Numbered from the stretch's first letter, positions 1 through 7,464 are shown. The stretch: DNA of 11,007 nucleotides from Planctomycetota bacterium (GCA_021805585.1 JAJZEY010000233.1:1-11007); one strand, 5' to 3'. Notes: a model not told the origin generated them from the letters alone. Numbers and translations are program-made.

Positions 1-355
1 CCGGTTGGCTACATGGCTAACGGATCATTCCATGATGAACTCCTTTCAGTTCATAAGACACAGACGGTTTCACTGACGCACCGGATCACGCGGAATTCGC
101 AATTTCAGAACGCAACAAAAATGAATAACTCGCTGGAGGGAGGCCGCCGGATTTAGCCGCCTTTCGGTGTTACGCGTGCCAAAGGAAATGCGGTGTGCCA
201 ATTTCCGCCCTTACAATTACCCCAACCTCCGCCCGGCTAAAAGCCAGGTTGAACTACCTTCGATCCCCGCCATGGCTCGCCAAATGCATATGCTGCTGGC
301 AAAGGTATCCGGCCCGGAAGGTCGGCGCATGCCTCAGGCGGCTGGCAGATTGTGC

Positions 356-395
356 CCGCGCACGGATTGAATTTCCTTAATTCAATTGTGCGCGG
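356..395. repeat. Strong imperfect hairpin, 8+8 bp stem
   Basis: An outer perfect 8-bp arm (356-363 with 388-395, CCGCGCAC/GTGCGCGG) and an inner perfect 8-bp arm (366-373 with 379-386, ATTGAATT/AATTCAAT) enclose a 5-nt loop. They are separated by a small internal loop (GG opposite T). Neither strand has a T-run next to the stem, so it is not a classical intrinsic terminator. It could be a factor-dependent or non-canonical transcription end, or an intergenic palindromic element. Confidence 0.6.
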
Positions 396-480
396 AGCAA
401 TTATCTTGGTCGCACTGGATGAACATTTTCACCACAAAGAGGCACGAAGCGACCCGAACGGGAGCGGTATTGGATTTACA

Positions 481-508
481 ATTTCAGATTTCGGATTTCA
501 GATTTGAA
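481..508. repeat. Tandem heptamer repeat, four units
   Basis: Four adjacent 7-nt units read ATTTCAG, ATTTCGG, ATTTCAG and ATTTGAA. The first three differ at one position and the last is degenerate. The array is non-coding and sits 112 bp beyond the stop of the GH28 gene. Just upstream, near 434-450, two related heptamers (CACAAAG and CACGAAG) also recur. From general memory, low-complexity intergenic heptamer arrays of this style are common in planctomycete and other environmental genomes. Their function is not known to me. Confidence 0.65.
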
Positions 509-619
509 AACAGACTGTGGAATTGGTTTTAATGTCAGTGCTCTGTGATGCCTGCAAATCAGGATTAACGGAGCACCGGGCGCAGGATCGGAGGATGTCG
601 CCTTTTCGTATTCACCAGA

Positions 620-2047
620 TTATTGGTGGGCGGCGGGAGGAATGGTTTGAAATACCGGTGCCGGTGCCTGATTCCAGACCACATGGGAAACATCCTGACA
701 GACAATTGCCGGACGGCCATCCGGCAATTCCAGGTGAAAATCCACATGATTGAGCCGCAGGTTGCGGACATGCCTTGCAAACATGCCATAGGCGGGAAAA
801 TATTTTGAAAACAGATAAAAATCGGGAAATTCGCTTATAACTTCCGGGACATGGACATGGGCATCGGATGCGGCCGCCCCGCCGGTCAGCGTCATCTGAA
901 CATTGTCCAGGACCACGCTGCCGATCTTGTCTTGGGGAATACCGGTTATAAAAATGCCGGTGGGAAACAGCAGATGCCCCTGGTTGCAGGCGGTTGCGGT
1001 GACATTGCGGATGACGATATTGCTGATACTGCCGGGCTTTTCCGGCTTCTGTCCCGGATGAAAAGTACCGAGCCGCGCCCCCAAGCGAATGAATATGGGC
1101 ATATCCACATTTCGCATGGAAAAGTTATCAAACCGGACATTGTGAATATGGCCGCCATCCATGCACAGAATTTTAATTCCACCCAGACGGGTGTCATACG
1201 CGTGGCAGTCGCGGACATGAATATCGCTGAAAGTCCCGCGCGATTCGCTGCCGAACTTGACCGCCGCACACAGACTGCTCAGGCGGCAATCGCGTACGCG
1301 AATGTGGCAACACGGCGCGCGGGTGGTGGTTTTGAAGCAGATGCAGTCATCTTCGGAATTGATGTTGCAGTGCACAATGCGGACCAGCTCGGAAGAGTCA
1401 ATATCGATTCCGTCGTTGTTATAATTTGCATGATTATAAATAGTTACATGACTAACAAGAACGGTCCGGCAATGGTAAAGGTTTAATCCCCAGGCGGCGG
1501 ATTGGGTCAAGCGGACATTCCGAACGGTCACACCCCGGCAATCGGCCAGGCGGACCAGAAACGGGCGGTCGCCGTTGAAGCCCACGCCGTCGCCATTGAC
1601 CGTGCCGTGGCCGGTAATGCCGATGTTTCGCGCCCCGGCGGCGCCAATCAGACAATAACCAAAAGACTGGCCGTCCCCATCGACAAACGGATCGACCTTG
1701 GCATAGTCGGTCAAATGCGGCGAACCGAATATTTCCGCCCCTTTTTGCAGATGCAGTGTAACATTGCTTTTCAGGAGCACGGTACCGCAAAGGTATTTGC
1801 CCGGCGGAATCAGCACGGTTCCTCCCCCGTAACCGGAGCAGGCACTTATCGCGCGGTTAATGGCCGCGGCATCCGGATGGACCGCGTTGCCCATGGCACC
1901 GAAGTTTCGCACGTTATAAACCCCATTTGCGGATCGGCCCATCGCGGCATGCCGCGCCAGGCGGACCAACGCCACGGAGGCCACCACAATGATGGCCGCG
2001 GCCAGCAGCACAATTAACAGATTTAAGACCGGGGACAGGCTTTTCAT
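620..2047 (-). CDS. Membrane-anchored GH28-like (polygalacturonase/pectate-lyase fold) protein
   Basis: The 475-residue protein starts with a hydrophobic segment (about residues 7-30), suggesting a signal anchor or uncleaved signal peptide, so it probably acts outside the cytoplasm. Residues 42-95 match the usual opening of GH28/pectate-lyase beta-helix proteins (YNVRNFGAMGN, then GGGTVLIPPGKYL). The core carries NNDGIDID at 210-217 and EDD at 232-234, which correspond to the catalytic NTD and DD motifs of polygalacturonases. The usual GHG and RIK motifs are replaced by LCAAVKFGSE (259-268) and GGIK (289-292), so the canonical histidine and arginine are absent. A bacterial GH28 subgroup with that KFGSE pattern is familiar to me, but its substrate is not certain. 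Family and fold are solid, while activity on pectin-type polymers is an inference. The start is the first ATG and keeps the anchor, but the ribosome binding site (AGGA, 10 nt away) is weak. The minus-strand orphan gene lies 146 bp upstream, so co-transcription is possible but not shown. Confidence 0.85.
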   Translation of the reverse strand: MKSLSPVLNLLIVLLAAAIIVVASVALVRLARHAAMGRSANGVYNVRNFGAMGNAVHPDAAAINRAISACSGYGGGTVLIPPGKYLCGTVLLKSNVTLHLQKGAEIFGSPHLTDYAKVDPFVDGDGQSFGYCLIGAAGARNIGITGHGTVNGDGVGFNGDRPFLVRLADCRGVTVRNVRLTQSAAWGLNLYHCRTVLVSHVTIYNHANYNNDGIDIDSSELVRIVHCNINSEDDCICFKTTTRAPCCHIRVRDCRLSSLCAAVKFGSESRGTFSDIHVRDCHAYDTRLGGIKILCMDGGHIHNVRFDNFSMRNVDMPIFIRLGARLGTFHPGQKPEKPGSISNIVIRNVTATACNQGHLLFPTGIFITGIPQDKIGSVVLDNVQMTLTGGAAASDAHVHVPEVISEFPDFYLFSKYFPAYGMFARHVRNLRLNHVDFHLELPDGRPAIVCQDVSHVVWNQAPAPVFQTIPPAAHQ

Positions 2048-2193
2048 AAATGTCCAATCCTGAAACAGAATGTGTTTAACATGACCAGCCGGCCGCCAGG
2101 GGCCATCGCGGGCGCGTGCGAATTAAATTCCTGTCCGTTACCCGGACCCCTATGCGGCAAAACACGGGCAAGGCTGGTTTCCGGGACGCTGAA

Positions 2194-3621
2194 TCACTTC
2201 GGTCGATAACCAAAAAAGCCGCGTTTTTGAATCATTTCAGAAACATTTTCCGGCACCATGGTTTTCCAGGAATCATCACCGATCTTAATTTTCCCCAAGA
2301 CATCGCGCGAAAAAATGCTCAGGTATTCCGGCCTGTAGTTATCCATCTGCTGAATGAATCCGCGCTCCAGAAGATAGCCGTAGAGTTTGCCAAGTTCGGG
2401 CTTTATACCCAGCGTCTGGGCGGTCACTATACTTTTTTCCGCATTCAGATAGGGATAAACGTAGAGTTTATGTTCATTTTTAAACAGGCGACCGAGCGAT
2501 TCAAGAATTCCGCCTTCCAGGTCCGCGTAGTATTTTTCGTCAAATAATTCCAGCAGACTTGCAGCCCCCATAACCAGTCCCAGCGGCATTTTGGTATAGC
2601 GGGCCAGGCAGGCGGCCAGCCGGTAAAATTCAAAGAAATCCGATATAAGGACGGTTTTTCCACAGGCGCACAGGATGTCCGCCCTGGCCAGAAAATCACG
2701 CAGATCTATATCCGCGCCGCTTGCCTTAAGGTTACGCATGGTAATTTCCATTAATTCAACCGGCTCACCGACGCCGGCTCCGGCCACCTGCGCGAATTTT
2801 TCGCGCGCACAGCGCAACATATCCAGGTTGACATGGGTGACGGGCCGAAAGCTTCCGCGCTCCACCAGAATCGGCTTATTATGCAGAATTTCAGAGGGTT
2901 GAAGCACTTCCCCCGAAGGGCCGAACATAGCCGAGTCGCTTAAACCAAGTTCCACCAGGCGCAGGCTCATGATGCGGTTATCCACATGGCGGAATTCAAT
3001 TCCGGTGAATTCAATCATGTCAATTTCAATACGGTCAAGCGAAAGTCCGTCCAGCAGTGACTTAAGCAGCAACTCCGGTTCATAGTGCAGAAAAAAAGCC
3101 CCATACAGCAGATTCACACCCACAATGCCCAGAGCTTCCTGCTGTTGCGAATTTTCGCGGTCCAACATGCGGACATGCAGGATGATCTGACTGTCCTGAT
3201 CGCGCGGATGGGCCTGAAATTTTACGCCCATCCAACCATGCCCTTCGCGGGTGGAATTGAACCCGCGTGCCGCCACCGTGTTGGCAAACGCGAAAAAGGC
3301 AGTGGTGTCGCCACGCGATTCATTCAGGCGGCTTAAATTCAGTTTGTGCTCGTAATCCAGCATGGACTGAAGTCGCGACCGGCTCACATACCGCTCGGAT
3401 TTTCCGTAAATCGCATCGCTGACGGACATATCATAAGCGCTGATGCTTTTGGCGATGGTGCCTGAAGCGCCGCCAGCGCGGAAGAACCAGCGGACAACTT
3501 CCTGACCGGCACCAATTTCAGCAAACGTGCCGTAGCGCCGACGGTCCAGATTAATTTCCAGAGCCTTGTGCGATGGATCCATGTGTTCGCGTTTAACACC
3601 CGTACCGTCATTGCCATTCAT
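2194..3621 (-). CDS. Conserved full-length orphan protein (often misannotated family)
   Basis: This 475-residue soluble protein has no signal peptide or membrane segment and should be cytoplasmic. I recognise it from memory as a highly conserved bacterial family, also present in Bacteroidetes, whose database names are inconsistent and unsupported (for example TonB-dependent receptor or nicotinate-nucleotide adenylyltransferase). The conserved blocks visible here are YGTFAEIGAGQEVVRWFF (30-47), GTIAKSISAYDM (54-65), GHGWMGVKFQAHP (127-139), LVERGSFRPVTHVN (242-255), MGAASLLELFDEKYY (351-365) and the C-terminal GYRPK. No TonB box, barrel or nucleotidyltransferase HxGH motif is seen, so neither of those names is credible. 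The length matches the family and the gene appears intact. The first ATG is supported by GGAG seven bases upstream. The gene lies divergent to the PAP2 gene and upstream of the GH28 gene. Its function is unknown. Confidence 0.88.
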   Translation of the reverse strand: MNGNDGTGVKREHMDPSHKALEINLDRRRYGTFAEIGAGQEVVRWFFRAGGASGTIAKSISAYDMSVSDAIYGKSERYVSRSRLQSMLDYEHKLNLSRLNESRGDTTAFFAFANTVAARGFNSTREGHGWMGVKFQAHPRDQDSQIILHVRMLDRENSQQQEALGIVGVNLLYGAFFLHYEPELLLKSLLDGLSLDRIEIDMIEFTGIEFRHVDNRIMSLRLVELGLSDSAMFGPSGEVLQPSEILHNKPILVERGSFRPVTHVNLDMLRCAREKFAQVAGAGVGEPVELMEITMRNLKASGADIDLRDFLARADILCACGKTVLISDFFEFYRLAACLARYTKMPLGLVMGAASLLELFDEKYYADLEGGILESLGRLFKNEHKLYVYPYLNAEKSIVTAQTLGIKPELGKLYGYLLERGFIQQMDNYRPEYLSIFSRDVLGKIKIGDDSWKTMVPENVSEMIQKRGFFGYRPK

Positions 3622-3910
3622 TGGCCATCTCCATACAGCTTGCCCGTGCTTTCCGGAAACCGGCTTTGCGCCAATTGATCCAAAATCCGGGAATAGTTTA
3701 CCGCATGATGCTATAGACAGGCGACCCGCAAGACAAATCGCCGGGAGGCGATTCTATCGGCCTTGTTGACCTGTCCGGCAATCTGTCCATCAGGATTGGC
3801 GCATCTGTAGCCACGGTCGGAAATTTTCCGCCGGTTTTATGGTGCCACTCCGGGATCAAAAAAGATCGTAAGGTTCAAATCCCAGCCGTGCGCTGGTATA
3901 AACGTCTTCC
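3622..3910. promoter_or_regulatory. Divergent intergenic region with two palindromes
   Basis: This 289-bp spacer must hold the start signals of both the orphan gene (minus) and the PAP2 gene (plus). It contains a 7-bp-stem hairpin at 3736-3753 (AATCGCC/GGCGATT, 4-nt loop) and a perfect 13-bp palindrome at 3818-3830 (CGGAAA-T-TTTCCG). Either could be a protein-binding site. I could not pick a convincing -35/-10 pair for either gene. A ribosome binding site (GGAG) for the orphan gene lies at 3629-3632 on the minus strand. Confidence 0.4.
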
Positions 3911-4717
3911 ATGAACATTGACGGTGAAAAAGCATCGGTAAAATCTTCTTCCCTGCGGGTCGGCTCAGTGGCTCCCATGCGGAAGAACCTGACCATTCTT
4001 ACCCTGGTTGCAACGGTACTGGTCTGCCTGTTGAGTTTCAACGCCCGCCTGGATACCACGCTTTGGCGGGCCACGCGCTGGCTCATGGGCGATCAGCAAC
4101 CCTACAGTTGGGCCGCGGTGAAATTAAATCCGGCAACCCATCCGCATGCCCCCTGGTGGCGAACCACTCCCCCCCTGTTTCATTCCCAACTGTATCATCA
4201 CATGGAATCAACCTGGCGGGCCCTGCGCGATGTCGGCGTTCCGGCTGAAGTTCTGTTCATCATGCTGCTGGTAGCGGTATACGACCCGGCCCGCTGGCGC
4301 GGCGGTGCGATTGTGCTGGGAAGCATTCTGGGTGCCGGCGCGGTATCGGAGTTTTTTAAAAGTCTGTGCGGACGCATCCGACCCATTGGAATGTTGCCCG
4401 GCGGTCATTTGAATGATGGATTAAATGTGTGGATATTCGGCCGCGGCCTGCATACCCAAAAAGATTTAAGCTTTCCCAGCGGTCATGCGGTGGTCGCGTT
4501 TGCAATGGCCGCGGCACTGACATATTTATCGCCGCGCGGCAAATGGCTGTTTTTAATGGTGGCATGGCTGACGGCGTTTTCCCGCGTGGTCATGCAGGCG
4601 CACTTTTATTCCGATATTATCGCCGGCGGAACAATCGGCTGGTTTTGCGGTTTTGGCGTGGCTATCTGGGTTGGGACGAAGCTTGGAGTTCCGCAACGCC
4701 CGGCGCAGGCAGGCTGA
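3911..4717 (+). CDS. PAP2-superfamily integral membrane phosphatase
   Basis: The 268-residue membrane protein carries all three signature motifs of the type 2 phosphatidic acid phosphatase family: KSLCGRIRP (K150-P158, the KX6RP motif), PSGH (189-192) and SRVVMQAHFYSD (S224-D235, the SRX5HX3D motif with catalytic H231). Hydrophobic helices are visible near 26-42, 112-124, 131-149, 194-206, 211-222 and 236-256. Such enzymes dephosphorylate membrane lipid phosphates, including phosphatidate and undecaprenyl pyrophosphate. The exact substrate cannot be read from the sequence. The start is uncertain: the ATG at 3911 has no clear ribosome binding site, and M23 at 3977 is an alternative that would begin just before the first helix. 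The last 56 bp overlap the 3' end of the convergent MFS gene. Confidence 0.88.
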   Translation: MNIDGEKASVKSSSLRVGSVAPMRKNLTILTLVATVLVCLLSFNARLDTTLWRATRWLMGDQQPYSWAAVKLNPATHPHAPWWRTTPPLFHSQLYHHMESTWRALRDVGVPAEVLFIMLLVAVYDPARWRGGAIVLGSILGAGAVSEFFKSLCGRIRPIGMLPGGHLNDGLNVWIFGRGLHTQKDLSFPSGHAVVAFAMAAALTYLSPRGKWLFLMVAWLTAFSRVVMQAHFYSDIIAGGTIGWFCGFGVAIWVGTKLGVPQRPAQAG

Positions 4718-6026
4718 ATTTTGCCCGATTCACAACCACCATCAGAGTCACCGCCAGACAAAGCGCCGCGGATACGTAATAGGGCGATGCCGGAAACAGA
4801 TATTCAAACAGCAGGCCCGCCAGAATCGGCCCGGCACAGCGCGCCAGGCTGGCCATGCCCTGATTCGCGCCCAGCACTTCGCCCTGCTCATCGGCATTGC
4901 AATGTCGGCTGATCAGGCTTTGCATGGCCGGATTGAATATGCCGCTGCCAATGGCCAACAGCAGACCGCCGCTTAAAAATCCCGTCCATTTCCACGCCCA
5001 GTGCACAGGCAGGCCAATCAGCACCAGACCGGCGGAAATAATGATGGGGCCGGTGATGGCCAGTTTCAGTTCACCATATTTTTTGGTCAGCCGACCGATC
5101 ATGCCACCTTGAATCAGAACAATCATCACACCAATCGCACCAAACAAAACTCCGGATGCCTCCGACGCCCGGCTGTCCTGCTTCTTGCGGAAGGCGACCG
5201 CCTGGGGCGAATTGGAAAAAGCGCCGGTCGTAAGATTGGCGTCCGGCTGTTTGGGAACGGGTGCAGCGACCGGCTGCATCGGATACAGGCGATTTTGAAT
5301 CAGCAGGCTTAACGTTTGTTCCATTCCGGCAAAGGCGAACCCATTTACGAAAAACAGCAGAATCAGCGGCCCGATGATGGGCCGGACCAGGGAATGCCGC
5401 AAACCGCGGAACGAAAAACGCCGGGCGGCGGCATCGTTTTTCGCCGCATTGGGGAGGCGCGATTCAGGCAAAGTAAACCACGTCATCAGAAGAGCCGCAA
5501 TGGTAAAGACGGACGCGGCCAGCGGCACATATTGCAGGCCCAGAAATTTGCTGACTCCCGCCCCGATCAGCGGCCCGCACACAAAACCCAGGCCGAATGC
5601 AGCGCCTATCATGCCCATACCCTTGGCCCGGTTTTCGGGCGTGGTGATGTCCGCAATATAGGCATTGGCTGTGGAAATATTTCCTCCGCTTATGCCATCA
5701 ATCATGCGGGATAAAAAAATCAGAATTATTCCCAGGGCCTGCCCGCGGAATGCGTTGGCGGCAAATAAAATCAGAAAGCCCGCCAGCGTACCCAATTGGC
5801 TTATCAGCAGTACCGGTCGGCGACCGATATGGTCCGACCATTTGCCCAGCACCGGTGCGAAGATAAATTGGAAAAACGAATAGGTCGCCCCGATCAACGT
5901 CAGATAAAAATAATTGTTTATGCCATATTGCTGGCCGTACAACTGCAAATTGGGCAGCACAATGCCAAAACCAACCAGATCAATAAACACAATCAGAAAT
6001 ATGGTAAGCAAACTGGCCTTTTTCAT
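4662..6026 (-). CDS. MFS transporter, TCR/Tet-like drug:H+ antiporter family
   Basis: From the ATG at 6026 the protein has 454 residues and about 12 membrane helices. This start has GGAG five to six bases upstream and opens directly with the first helix. An in-frame upstream extension of 34 residues is hydrophilic and unsupported. Family motifs are IDLVGFGIVLP in helix 1 (15-25), motif A GKWSDHIGRR (61-70), R107 in the helix-4 motif B, and GFGxxxGP-like GLGFVCGPLIGA (145-156), the antiporter motif C. This pattern fits the tetracycline/multidrug proton antiporter group, although the substrate is unknown and resistance should not be assumed. The loop between helices 7 and 8 (about 247-290) is unusually long for this group and rich in Pro, Ala, Asn and Ser. 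The gene lies 114 bp downstream of hemW on the same strand and converges on the PAP2 gene with a 56-bp overlap. Confidence 0.88.
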   Translation of the reverse strand: MKKASLLTIFLIVFIDLVGFGIVLPNLQLYGQQYGINNYFYLTLIGATYSFFQFIFAPVLGKWSDHIGRRPVLLISQLGTLAGFLILFAANAFRGQALGIILIFLSRMIDGISGGNISTANAYIADITTPENRAKGMGMIGAAFGLGFVCGPLIGAGVSKFLGLQYVPLAASVFTIAALLMTWFTLPESRLPNAAKNDAAARRFSFRGLRHSLVRPIIGPLILLFFVNGFAFAGMEQTLSLLIQNRLYPMQPVAAPVPKQPDANLTTGAFSNSPQAVAFRKKQDSRASEASGVLFGAIGVMIVLIQGGMIGRLTKKYGELKLAITGPIIISAGLVLIGLPVHWAWKWTGFLSGGLLLAIGSGIFNPAMQSLISRHCNADEQGEVLGANQGMASLARCAGPILAGLLFEYLFPASPYYVSAALCLAVTLMVVVNRAKFSLPAPGVAELQASSQPR

Positions 6027-6030
6027 TTTT

Positions 6031-6044
6031 TCTCCATACAGCTT
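6031..6044 (-). promoter_or_regulatory. MFS ribosome-binding leader, shared 14-mer
   Basis: On the minus strand this reads AAGCTGTATGGAGA, which includes the GGAG that sets the MFS start at 6026. The same 14 bases occur at 3628-3641 immediately upstream of the orphan gene start at 3621. It fixes the translation start, and a wider role is speculative. Confidence 0.55.
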
Positions 6045-6140
6045 TTCTTTTCGCGGCGGCCCGCCGCCCGATTGATGATACCCGTCCACTGCGGAACAGG
6101 CCATTTGCCGTTCACCGGCTGGTGGCAAGTTTTTGTCTGA

Positions 6141-7430
6141 TTAAGAAGGCTGTCTTTGACCGGCCGCGTAAACTTCAAACGCGGCCAGTACATCCCCCAT
6201 GATCGTATCGGATACGGTCAAGGCCCGCGCGGTCAGGCGCAATCGGGAATTCGTCAGCTCCAACAGGCCGAGTCCGTCGTATTTTTTTAAAACACCGGCA
6301 AGAATTTCCACCGCGTCCAGCCCGGTTGTCCGCCCAAAGGCTTGAAGATTCAATCCTTCGTTCAGCCGCAACGCCAGCATGGCCCGTTCGCCCCAGCGTG
6401 CCGCGCCAATCAGCCTTTCCATTTGTGTAATCGGCAGGCGCGCCGGCTCGGCAAGCAGTGCGTCGGCATAACGCATAAGACTTGGCACATTCTTCCAGCG
6501 GTATCCGGAATGGTGCCCTGCCGCGGCGGGTCCCCACGCCAGATAGTTTTGGCCGCGCCAATAATTTAAATTGTGCCGACATTCAAAACCGGGCCGGGCA
6601 AAATTGGAAACTTCATAGCGATTCAGCCCGGCGGCGGCCAGCATGTCGCGCACCATGTCAAACATTTCCAATTCCAGATTCTCGTCCATGGGGGTAATTT
6701 GCCCGCTCTTCAGCCGGGCGGTCATTGGTGTATTAGGCTCATATACCAGGCTGTAACAGGAAATATGAGCCGGCCCAAGTTCCAGCGCCCGATGAAGGCT
6801 TTGGCGTAATGAGCCGAGCGTTTGACCTGGAATTCCAAAAATAAGGTCAATATTGATGTTCGAAATGCCGGCTTTTTGTGCCCAGCTTACAGCCCATGGC
6901 ACACTTTCCGGGTCATGATCGCGTTGAAGTGTCCTAAGTTCATTTAAATGAAACGATTGCGCACCGAAGCTGATGCGATTTACACCCGCCTGGGCCAAAA
7001 TTTCCGCACGGGTCTGGTCGAACGTGTTGGGATTGGCTTCGGTTGTAAATTCGCTTACACGATCTATTTTAATTGATTTACGTAACATTGCCAGCAATTC
7101 GGCCAAAGCGTCCGGCGGCAAAAGAGTTGGCGTTCCGCCACCAATGAAAATCGTTTCAGGATATGGTGTACTAAAATGTGCCGTTTGCAGTTGCATTTCC
7201 CGTTCAATCGCGGCCAAAAATCGCGGAATTTGGTCTAAATGACCGGCCAAGGAATAAAAATCGCAATAATGACACTTGGTTGTGCAAAACGGCACGTGCA
7301 TATAAATCGCATGAACTTCTGAATTCTTATCCAGCCCGTTAGCGGACGGCAAGTCGAAAAATTTTTCCTGCGGAAGGGACGTGCCGCCGCCTGGAATGGG
7401 CACAACGGTTAATTTTATTCTTTCTGTCAT
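6141..7430 (-). CDS. hemW: Radical SAM protein HemW (haem chaperone, coproporphyrinogen oxidase-like)
   Basis: Starting at the ATG at 7430, the 429-residue cytoplasmic protein has the radical SAM cluster motif CTTKCHYC (C49, C53, C56) followed by DFYS. That sequence is typical of HemW rather than HemN, which has CxxxCxxCGC. Further family landmarks are GGGTPT (97-102), NRISFGAQSF (151-160), IFGIPGQT (197-204) and HNLNYW (286-291), the HNxxYW motif of the HemW C-terminal domain. HemW binds a 4Fe-4S cluster and haem and is thought to deliver haem to proteins. Many databases still call it oxygen-independent coproporphyrinogen III oxidase. The open frame extends up to 94 codons upstream, but that stretch is not family-like and runs across the FHA start region. 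M95 is preferred because a candidate promoter (7455-7483) starts transcription only about 18 bases before it. It still carries about 40 extra residues before the domain. Confidence 0.9.
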   Translation of the reverse strand: MTERIKLTVVPIPGGGTSLPQEKFFDLPSANGLDKNSEVHAIYMHVPFCTTKCHYCDFYSLAGHLDQIPRFLAAIEREMQLQTAHFSTPYPETIFIGGGTPTLLPPDALAELLAMLRKSIKIDRVSEFTTEANPNTFDQTRAEILAQAGVNRISFGAQSFHLNELRTLQRDHDPESVPWAVSWAQKAGISNINIDLIFGIPGQTLGSLRQSLHRALELGPAHISCYSLVYEPNTPMTARLKSGQITPMDENLELEMFDMVRDMLAAAGLNRYEVSNFARPGFECRHNLNYWRGQNYLAWGPAAAGHHSGYRWKNVPSLMRYADALLAEPARLPITQMERLIGAARWGERAMLALRLNEGLNLQAFGRTTGLDAVEILAGVLKKYDGLGLLELTNSRLRLTARALTVSDTIMGDVLAAFEVYAAGQRQPS

Positions 7431-7435
7431 ATTTT

Positions 7436-7464
7436 TTGCGACCTCAAGGGCATTATTGTACGAT
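7436..7464 (+). promoter_or_regulatory. Candidate FHA-PDZ operon promoter
   Basis: On the plus strand TTGCGA (7436-7441) and TACGAT (7459-7464) are spaced by 17 bases, each matching four of six consensus positions. Transcription would start near 7471 and leave a leader of about 107 bases before the FHA gene. Its -10 element shares two bases with the -10 of the opposing hemW promoter candidate. Confidence 0.3.

Larger units (their letters stand above)
1..619. other. Left-edge region without a convincing gene
   Basis: I see no open frame here with a good ribosome binding site and protein-like composition. An open plus-strand frame enters from the left edge and stops at 154-156, giving 51 residues, but nothing in it is recognisable. 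On the minus strand a good Shine-Dalgarno sequence at 40-46 precedes an ATG at 33-31 that is followed two codons later by a stop. The region also holds a strong hairpin (356-395) and a heptamer repeat (481-508), both listed separately. It lies downstream of the GH28 gene, and I see no canonical terminator for that gene between 540 and 619. Confidence 0.6.

Noticed and set aside
1..156. Open plus-strand frame entering from the left edge (51 residues)
   Set aside because: It could be the end of a gene outside the window, but its short, featureless sequence gives no support. The internal ATG at 13 has no ribosome binding site.
851..2017. Long plus-strand open frames of 211 and 171 codons opposite the GH28 gene
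   Set aside because: They are antisense to a gene with clear family motifs, have no ribosome binding site, and have composition dominated by the complement of the GH28 codons.
3240..3275. tRNA T-arm-like sequence on the minus strand (GGGTTCAATTCC)
   Set aside because: The flanking stem does not pair, there is no acceptor stem or D-arm, and it lies inside the conserved orphan gene.
3866..3890. tRNA T-loop-like GGTTCAAATCC before the PAP2 gene
   Set aside because: The five bases on each side cannot form the T-stem, and no cloverleaf can be drawn upstream.
4897..5714. Several plus-strand open frames opposite the MFS gene
   Set aside because: They are shadows of a well-supported membrane protein, rich in Arg, Gln and His with no domain-like pattern.
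6055..6075. GC-rich palindrome between hemW and the MFS gene as a terminator
   Set aside because: The loop is minimal and the minus strand continues with GAAAAG instead of a T-run, so it does not look like an intrinsic terminator.
6027..6128. 34-residue N-terminal extension of the MFS protein
   Set aside because: Its sequence is hydrophilic and precedes a start with a clear Shine-Dalgarno site directly before the first membrane helix.
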